A stretch of 64,000 bases of DNA from CAZICM01 sp964537685 (GTDB lineage Bacteria; Myxococcota_A; Polyangia; Polyangiales; Polyangiaceae), in NCBI GenBank assembly GCA_964537685.1, contig CAZICM010000005.1, positions 186,001 through 250,000 of the forward strand. The letters are read 5' to 3'. Positions 58,910 through 64,000 of the stretch are shown here, in pieces. The stretch's first letter is position 1. Every line of letters starts with the position of its first letter. The notes under the pieces are model-generated. The model was not told the origin of the DNA, ran no database searches, and worked only from the letters and a program-made list of their open reading frames with translations. A program made the translations under genes and the position numbers.

Positions 58910-59785
58910 TTACGGCAAATCGCGGCCGCCCGAGCCGCGACGCCCTTGTCCATTTGTTTTTGCGGGGCGTTTAGCCCCAGCGTAGTCTATGTCCAAGGAC
59001 TGCGCTGCGCGTACCGCGTCGCGCACAGCCTTGGCAATCTGAGGCGAATTCAACGCAATTACGCTGATTCCCCCCACGCGCATCCGCTCATTGCGTCCCG
59101 CGCACAACTGACCCAAGCCTTCCTTGTTGCTGAATGCAACTGCATTGCCTTCCGCGATGGCCCGCTGCACGGCGGAAAAATCCGCGCCCGCAGCCGCATC
59201 CTGAGCCACCACCAGCAGCTTGGCCTGCCCTTGATCGTAAGCGGCGGATGCCGCCTCGGCCCCGGCAATCAGCGTCTTGGTTCGCAGTGCCGAGCTCAGC
59301 AAGCCCGCCACCCGGAACTCCATCGCGCTTCGAATCGCGGCCGACAGCGATGCGGGGGAGAGCGCCTCCACATCACCGGCTTCCGGTCCTGTCCGAACCA
59401 GGCGAGCCTTGCCCTTCGATGCCTTGGCCAGACCCCGGTTCACGGCTTTTTGCACGCAGTCGGGCGAAGGATGCACATACACCCCACGCCCAAAACGGCT
59501 ATCGCCGGAATCCACGACCACATCGCCTTCAGCGCCGATCACCAGCCGGATTAGCTCCGACGGCCCCAGCGTGCGCATGTCGGCGCTTTCACCGCAACCC
59601 ACGCACATGCGCGCCCTCGCCACCGGGATAGCGGCCCGGACTTCAGCCTCTCCCTCCCGCTGCGGAGATGGATTGGCTTTCGCACCCATTGCCCTTCGCT
59701 GGGAATTTCCTGCTTTCGCACTCTTTTTCCAGCTCGGGGCTCTGGCTTGATGCGAGCCCGTAATGTGATCTTGGCCCATGTTCAT
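58910..59785 (-). CDS. RnpM (YlxR/DUF448) fused to an L7Ae-like domain
   Basis: A 291-residue nucleic-acid binding protein in the nusA-infB operon. After about 45 residues of basic, low-complexity tail, residues about 55-125 are the DUF448 domain (ARMCVGCGESADMRTLGPSELIRLVI ... GRGVYVHPSPDCVQKAVNRGL), known in Firmicutes as RnpM, an RNase P modulator. Residues about 155-270 are an L7Ae/L30e-like RNA-binding domain (LIAGAEAASAAYDQGQAKLLVVAQDAA, KEGLGQLCAGRNERMRVGGISVI). In Firmicutes these are separate genes ylxR and ylxQ; here they are one polypeptide. A basic C-terminal tail follows. It starts 9 bp after nusA. Confidence 0.85.
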   Translation of the reverse strand: MNMGQDHITGSHQARAPSWKKSAKAGNSQRRAMGAKANPSPQREGEAEVRAAIPVARARMCVGCGESADMRTLGPSELIRLVIGAEGDVVVDSGDSRFGRGVYVHPSPDCVQKAVNRGLAKASKGKARLVRTGPEAGDVEALSPASLSAAIRSAMEFRVAGLLSSALRTKTLIAGAEAASAAYDQGQAKLLVVAQDAAAGADFSAVQRAIAEGNAVAFSNKEGLGQLCAGRNERMRVGGISVIALNSPQIAKAVRDAVRAAQSLDIDYAGAKRPAKTNGQGRRGSGGRDLP

Positions 59786-59794
59786 AAAATGCTT

Positions 59795-61444
59795 CTATGC
59801 CTTCGATGCCGCCTGACGCCGCACCTCGGCCCTCGCCGCCTCCAATACCTTCTGTTCGCTCTCCGAAAATTCTCTCGCGCCTTGCTTAATCGCCCGGGCT
59901 TTCTTGATGCCCAATCCCGTGCGAATCGCAAGCCGGTCTTCATCCTCGCGCATCACATCTTCGACGCTGCGGTATCCGGCTTCTTCCAGCATACCCACCG
60001 TCCGCTCCCCCACCCCGCGCACAAAGAGCAGCCGCTCCCGATCCGACAGCGGCTCTGTCCTCGATGCCGCCAGCCGAATACGCTCCTGCCGCATCCGCTC
60101 CATCGTCGCCTCGGCCTGCGCCTTAATCCGCTCGGCCGCTTCATTGCCTCCAAAGCCTGGAATCGCCGCGAGCTCCTCCACCGAAGCCTCGCTCACTTCT
60201 TCCAGCGCCCTAAAGCCCAAGCGGTACATCGACTTCGCGATCGCTTCCGACACACCGTCAATCTGCTGAAGCGCGCTAATCGCCTCTTCCTCCATCTGCT
60301 TAAACTTGGTCTCGCTGATGATATCGAGCTTCCAGTTCGTAAGCTGCGCCGCAAGCCTTACATTCTGGCCCTTGCGCCCAATCGCCAGCGATAGCTTCTC
60401 ATCCGGAACCACAAGCTCCATACGCCCATCGGGCTCGTTCACAATCACCTTGTGAACCTCCGCCGGCTGAATCGCCGCAATCACATAGCGCGCCGGATCG
60501 CGATCGTAAGGCACAATGTCAATCTTTTCGCCGCGCAGCTCCTGCACAACCGCCTGCACGCGCGAACCTTTCATACCCACGCACGCGCCGACCGGATCGA
60601 CATCCGCATCGCGGCTCGTCACCGCAATCTTCGAACGCGCCCCAGGCTCCCGCGCAACCGACACAATGCGCACAATACCTTCGTAAATCTCAGGCACCTC
60701 GGCCTCGAATAGCTTCTCCACCAAACGCGGATCGGAACGCGACAAAATAACCTGCGGACCCCGCGCCTCGCGATCGATATCCTTCACATACGCGACAATG
60801 CGATCGCCCGGCCTATACGTCTCGCGCGGCGTCTGCTCTTTAAAAGGCAAAATGCCCTCGGTGCGCCCAATATCCACAATGATATTGTTGCCCTTCTCAA
60901 ATCGCCTCACAATCCCGCGGATCAGCTCACCCTTGCGATCTTTGTATTCGTTGTAAATCAAATCGCGCTCGGCATCGCGCACCCGCTGCAATAACACCTG
61001 TTTCGCCGTCTGCGCCGCAATTCGCCCAAAGGTCGTGCGCCCGTGCTTGAGCTTTAAAATATCTCCGTACTCGCGATCCTGCTCGCGCGCGCGCTCCGCA
61101 TCCTCGGGACGCCAAAACACCTGAAAACCAAGCTCTTCACCCAAGTCCGCATCCAAATTGTGCTTCTTCACATCTCCCATCGAAATCTGGCGCTCAGGCT
61201 CAGACACTTCCTCCACCACCGTCATGTACTGAAACAGATCTACCTGGCCGGTGTCTTCATTGAAGCGCGCCTCGAGCTCCCGCGTCGGACCAAAAACACT
61301 CTGCGCCGCCTTTAAAATCGCCGCTTCAATGGTCTCAATCAGAACCTTGGTCTCAATCCCCTTCTCTTTCGCGACGAATGCGACCTGCTCCGGAATGCTA
61401 CCGAGGCTCGTATCCGCGGACGGAACTGCTGCCCTCGTTGCCAT
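59795..61444 (-). CDS. nusA: Transcription elongation/termination factor NusA
   Basis: A 549-residue RNA polymerase-associated factor for pausing, termination and antitermination. The N-terminal RNAP-binding domain (LIETIEAAILKAAQSVFGPTRELEARF) is followed by S1 (IRGIVRRFEKGNNIIVDIGRTEGILPF), two KH domains (VDPVGACVGMKGSRVQAVVQELRGEKIDIVPYDRDP, EKLSLAIGRKGQNVRLAAQLTNWKLDI) and two C-terminal helix-hairpin-helix repeats (LAAIPGFGGNEAAERI, LFVRGVGERTVGMLEEAG). A long acidic-basic insertion is absent. The gene lies 27 bp downstream of rimP. Normal. Confidence 0.96.
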   Translation of the reverse strand: MATRAAVPSADTSLGSIPEQVAFVAKEKGIETKVLIETIEAAILKAAQSVFGPTRELEARFNEDTGQVDLFQYMTVVEEVSEPERQISMGDVKKHNLDADLGEELGFQVFWRPEDAERAREQDREYGDILKLKHGRTTFGRIAAQTAKQVLLQRVRDAERDLIYNEYKDRKGELIRGIVRRFEKGNNIIVDIGRTEGILPFKEQTPRETYRPGDRIVAYVKDIDREARGPQVILSRSDPRLVEKLFEAEVPEIYEGIVRIVSVAREPGARSKIAVTSRDADVDPVGACVGMKGSRVQAVVQELRGEKIDIVPYDRDPARYVIAAIQPAEVHKVIVNEPDGRMELVVPDEKLSLAIGRKGQNVRLAAQLTNWKLDIISETKFKQMEEEAISALQQIDGVSEAIAKSMYRLGFRALEEVSEASVEELAAIPGFGGNEAAERIKAQAEATMERMRQERIRLAASRTEPLSDRERLLFVRGVGERTVGMLEEAGYRSVEDVMREDEDRLAIRTGLGIKKARAIKQGAREFSESEQKVLEAARAEVRRQAASKA

Positions 61445-61471
61445 GACGATCTCTTCTCCTCTTCTCCCTGC

Positions 61472-62140
61472 TTAACTCTTACGCTTTTTTTTGCTTGGCT
61501 CCGCGTTGGGCGGATGCGCCTGGTTCTCTGGTCCGGCTTGCTGTTCCGGCACGCCTTTTTTCGGCTTGCTCATGCCCTTCTTCATCTTCGGCTGAGGCAT
61601 AAGCTCAAAGACCAAACGCGCTTCCTCCACATCCTCGTAGGGTACGGAAATCAACTTGCCATCGGCGATCACCGCCACATGGTTTTTGGGCGCCGAACCC
61701 GGCGGCGCCACAAGCTTGCCGCGCAGCACCCGCTGTCCATCAGGAGCCGCGCGCCTTAATTTCAGCTTGGCGGTCTCGCCCTCGAAACGCTCGAAATCGA
61801 CGCGCGAATACAGCTTCCGATCGAGCCCGGGCGAACTCACTTCCAAGTGATAGTGATGCCTAATCAAATCGGCCACATCGAGCGCGCTCGATACATCGTT
61901 CGATACCTGAGCGCAGTCATCCAGCGTCACACCAGCCAAATGCGCCAATTGCGAAGCTTGTGCACTCTTGTGAAACTTCGCATCTTCACGCTCGATAAAA
62001 ACACGCAGCACCCATCCGCTATGCTCGGTGCCCCACTCCAAATCGACGAGCGACAAACCATGCGCACGCAATACCGGTTCGATGATCGCGCGCACGCGAT
62101 CGAAGTCGATTCCCGGCTTGTGTCCCTGGTTTTGTTGCAT
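61472..62140 (-). CDS. rimP: Ribosome maturation factor RimP
   Basis: 30S maturation factor that heads the operon. The 222 residues include the conserved ALRAHGLSLVDLEWGTEHSGWVLRVFIERED, DDCAQVSNDVSSALDVADLI and YHLEVSSPGLDRKLYSRVDFERFEGE segments. It exceeds the usual length (about 150-170) through a Lys/Pro/Asn-rich C-terminal tail (PKMKKGMSKPKKGVPEQQAG). I use the ATG (MQQNQGHKPG) rather than a TTG four codons before. Upstream lies a terminator that isolates it from the serA-like gene, so the operon promoter must lie in the 62141-62293 interval or the operon depends on read-through. Confidence 0.92.
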   Translation of the reverse strand: MQQNQGHKPGIDFDRVRAIIEPVLRAHGLSLVDLEWGTEHSGWVLRVFIEREDAKFHKSAQASQLAHLAGVTLDDCAQVSNDVSSALDVADLIRHHYHLEVSSPGLDRKLYSRVDFERFEGETAKLKLRRAAPDGQRVLRGKLVAPPGSAPKNHVAVIADGKLISVPYEDVEEARLVFELMPQPKMKKGMSKPKKGVPEQQAGPENQAHPPNAEPSKKKRKS

Positions 62141-62166
62141 CGCTACTTGCAACGAGCGGACCGCAC

Positions 62167-62206
62167 TAAAAAAAAAGAGCCGATCCCCAAACAGGGAACC
62201 CGGCTC
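62167..62206 (-). terminator. Intrinsic terminator of the serA-like gene
   Basis: Minus strand: GAGCCGGGTTCCC pairs with GGGGATCGGCTC across a short loop, followed by nine T residues. It lies about 90 bp after the dehydrogenase stop and only about 30 bp before the rimP start, so it separates the two transcripts. Confidence 0.9.
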
Positions 62207-62293
62207 CCGGATCCGCCTCGTTGTGGCGCAAGCCTATACACAAGGCGCGCATCGATTTCAACAAAGATTTATCCGATTCTTTTTCGATTATTT

Positions 62294-63502
62294 TTAAGCC
62301 AAATTTGGCAGCGCAATCACGTCCACATGCAGCACTTCATCAAACGCTCGGATCTCGCGCAGGCATGCATCGTTGGGACGCCCTGTCACACGCAGTTTGG
62401 TGCATGTCGCAATCGCACCTTCAAACACCGTATTTGAAATCTCTTCGATGTTAATTCCATGCCGCTTAAACACACTCAGCGTATTGGCCAGCACGCCCAC
62501 TTTATCGAGCATGCGCAGCACAACCGCGTAGCGCGCAGGCGATGTCGCGCAGATATTCACCACATTGGGAATATCCTCTTCCGTCAAAAACGATCGGATA
62601 ATCTTCGCCGTCTCCATCGCGATCGCCCGCTGCGCTTGATCCGTCGAGGCTGCGATATGCGGTGTTCCATAAACCGTTCCCGCCTTCATGATCGGCGCGT
62701 CAAACGATGCCGAAGCGCTCTCCGGCTCATTTGAAAATACATCGAGCCCCACTTTTATCCCGCGGGTCTTCACCACATCCGCAAGCGCTTGTTCATCCAC
62801 CAATTCAGGCCGCGCAGTGTTCACAAAAATAGCGCCCATCGGCAGCGATTCCAGCACGGCGCGGCTGATGATGCCCTTGGTCTGGTGCGACGCCAAAAGA
62901 TGCACCGTAAACACATCCGAACGCGACGCCAGCTCGGCCAGCGTACGCGCATAACCCACACCCAATTTTGACGCGCGCGACGCCGTAAGCGATTTCGACC
63001 ATGCGTGGGCCTCCATCCCAAACGGAAGCGACCTTGAAAGCACCTCGCGCCCCACCGCACCCAACCCCGCAATACCAATACGGCGCCCAAACAAACCCCT
63101 TGCCTGGCTATACTTCGCCTTTTCCCAGCGCCCCGCCCTCAAGTCCGCCGTCGCATCGGCCACCTGCCGATCCAGCGACAAAATCAATCCCATGGTCAAT
63201 TCGGCCACGGCCACCGCATTCTTTCCGGGACAATTGGCCACATAGATACCGCGCCCACTCGCGGCCGCCACATCGATATTGCTCGCCCCCGCGCCCGCGC
63301 GCACAATCAGATTAAGCTGGCGCGCCGCGCCGATGGCCTCCGCGCTGACTTCCGTCGATCGCACCACCAAAATGCCTACTCCATCGAGAGCGCGGGGCAG
63401 CGTATCCTTGGTCAAATCGGGTTGGAAAATAAGCTCGATGCCCAGTATTTTAAGCTCTTCAAAGACTTGGACATCCATTGGATCGGCGACGAGCAAACGC
63501 AT
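62294..63502 (-). CDS. serA: D-3-phosphoglycerate dehydrogenase-like protein with ACT domain
   Basis: A 402-residue NAD-dependent D-2-hydroxyacid dehydrogenase, the family that oxidises 3-phosphoglycerate in serine synthesis. The NAD site GIAGLGAVGREV is at 143-154 and the catalytic trio Arg231, Glu259 and His282 is present in RPELVD, SNEPES and GTPHIAAST contexts. A C-terminal ACT-like domain spans about 325-402 (RYAVVLRMLDKVGVLANTLSVFKRHGINIEEISNTVF), where serine usually inhibits. SerA is typical; related 2-hydroxyacid dehydrogenases are possible. Start MRLLVADPMD has no clear ribosome site. Start codons of this gene and the divergent lipoprotein gene are only 22 bp apart. Confidence 0.82.
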   Translation of the reverse strand: MRLLVADPMDVQVFEELKILGIELIFQPDLTKDTLPRALDGVGILVVRSTEVSAEAIGAARQLNLIVRAGAGASNIDVAAASGRGIYVANCPGKNAVAVAELTMGLILSLDRQVADATADLRAGRWEKAKYSQARGLFGRRIGIAGLGAVGREVLSRSLPFGMEAHAWSKSLTASRASKLGVGYARTLAELASRSDVFTVHLLASHQTKGIISRAVLESLPMGAIFVNTARPELVDEQALADVVKTRGIKVGLDVFSNEPESASASFDAPIMKAGTVYGTPHIAASTDQAQRAIAMETAKIIRSFLTEEDIPNVVNICATSPARYAVVLRMLDKVGVLANTLSVFKRHGINIEEISNTVFEGAIATCTKLRVTGRPNDACLREIRAFDEVLHVDVIALPNLA

Positions 63503-63524
63503 GAGGACGCCGAGGATAGGGCAA

Positions 63525-64000
63525 ATGCGCTCGATTGTCATCGGGATATGCGGGCTATTTCTTGGCTGCGCCGGCGAAGGCGAAGGTCGCCCGAGAGCAC
63601 TGGTACCGCCCCTATCGCTCTATTTTGGAGGCGGTCCGGCGCCGATGGAGGCGCAGATAGCGCGCATTGATGAAGAGATTTCGGGGACAGGACTGCGGCT
63701 ATCGGCGGAGCTTTGGGCAAAGCTTGGCGAAGGCGCGCCGGAACAATCGCTATTGATTCGGGGCTATGAAGGCTGGGACGCGCTTCGGCGCAAACGGACA
63801 GCCGTTCGGGTTGCGACGCCCTACGGGGTGGTGATGGCGCTGGGTCCCTCGGATGCGAATGAAGAAAACCGGGAAGCCACCGAATTGGTCCCTGCCCTGC
63901 TGGTCTTGGAAGGAGGAGAGACGGCATATGCCTCCGGCACGGACCTCAACGGCGACGGCATGCCTGACGTGGTGCTTCGAAACGCCGTTGGCGAGCTTAC
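63525..64000 (+). CDS. Predicted FG-GAP lipoprotein, C-terminus cut by window edge
   Basis: ATG-started frame open to the right window edge (158 codons visible). The signal peptide MRSIVIGICGLFLGCAGEGE has a good lipobox (LFLGC), and GAGG plus AGGG precede the ATG. The mature part starts LVPPLSLYFGGGPAPM and includes DLNGDGMPDVVLRNAVGEL, an FG-GAP/calcium-binding-like motif (DxNxDGxxD) that usually occurs in repeats of a propeller, so the missing part probably holds more blades. It diverges from the serA-like gene. Likely a surface lipoprotein; ligand unknown. Confidence 0.72.
   Translation, partial: MRSIVIGICGLFLGCAGEGEGRPRALVPPLSLYFGGGPAPMEAQIARIDEEISGTGLRLSAELWAKLGEGAPEQSLLIRGYEGWDALRRKRTAVRVATPYGVVMALGPSDANEENREATELVPALLVLEGGETAYASGTDLNGDGMPDVVLRNAVGEL

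Overview
The window looks like chromosomal DNA of a Myxococcota bacterium, most likely Polyangiales-like. The reasons are inferential: moderately high G+C with mixed codon use, many secreted lipoproteins carrying Ser/Gly-rich linkers followed by cysteine-dense or beta-propeller-like domains, a membrane-anchored Ser/Thr kinase next to a TPR protein, two PilZ proteins, an RnpM(YlxR)-L7Ae fusion and an IF-2 with a very long Ala/Pro/Lys linker. No insertion sequence, prophage or CRISPR array was seen.

Layout. 1-4770 (minus): nnr (cut by the left edge), pdxJ, a small PilZ protein and htpG. 4909-9575 (plus): a 54-codon charged ORF, a three-subunit molybdenum hydroxylase whose FAD subunit has the cysteine loop of 4-hydroxybenzoyl-CoA reductase, and a lipoprotein. 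9572-16415 (minus): a cyclic-nucleotide-binding/ThrRS-like/uridine-kinase fusion, then an envelope operon (two beta-propeller-like exported proteins, an outer-membrane barrel, a basic-tailed protein). 16606-20574 (minus): a Ser/Thr kinase, TPR protein and Cys-rich lipoprotein operon. 20595-22341: a 125-bp inverted-repeat element, a possible 29-aa ORF and two Cys-rich lipoproteins. 22387-23455: rplM-rpsI with promoter and terminator. 23639-27677: two acyl-CoA dehydrogenases, one lacking the catalytic Glu, and a second copy of the Cys-rich lipoprotein. 27782-28004: two tRNA-Ser genes. 28098-42989: an exported barrel, guaB, a ThiF/nitroreductase fusion coupled to a PilZ/acyltransferase-like protein, a STAS-like protein, an NtrY-type sensor kinase, glmS, an MFS transporter and an envelope hydrolase-like protein. 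42990-50593 (minus): a four-gene envelope operon (repeat protein, MMPL/RND transporter, FG-GAP-like protein, Tat-exported solute-binding-like protein). 50619-54404: an accessory patch with a PARG-like macrodomain protein, a MoxR AAA ATPase plus VWA protein pair and a short fragment resembling the start of anti-phage dCTP deaminases. 54456-62206 (minus): rimP-nusA-rnpM/L7Ae-infB-ylxP-rbfA. 62294-64000: a phosphoglycerate dehydrogenase-like gene and a divergent FG-GAP lipoprotein cut by the right edge.

Functionally the window mixes translation, cofactor, nucleotide and amino-sugar genes with lineage-specific envelope and signalling operons. The best candidates for undescribed biology are the coupled ThiF-nitroreductase/PilZ-acyltransferase pair, the kinase-TPR-cysteine-rich lipoprotein operon with its second lipoprotein copy 10 kb away, and the PARG/MoxR-VWA/deaminase-fragment patch. 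All functions here are assigned by reading motifs; no database search was run.
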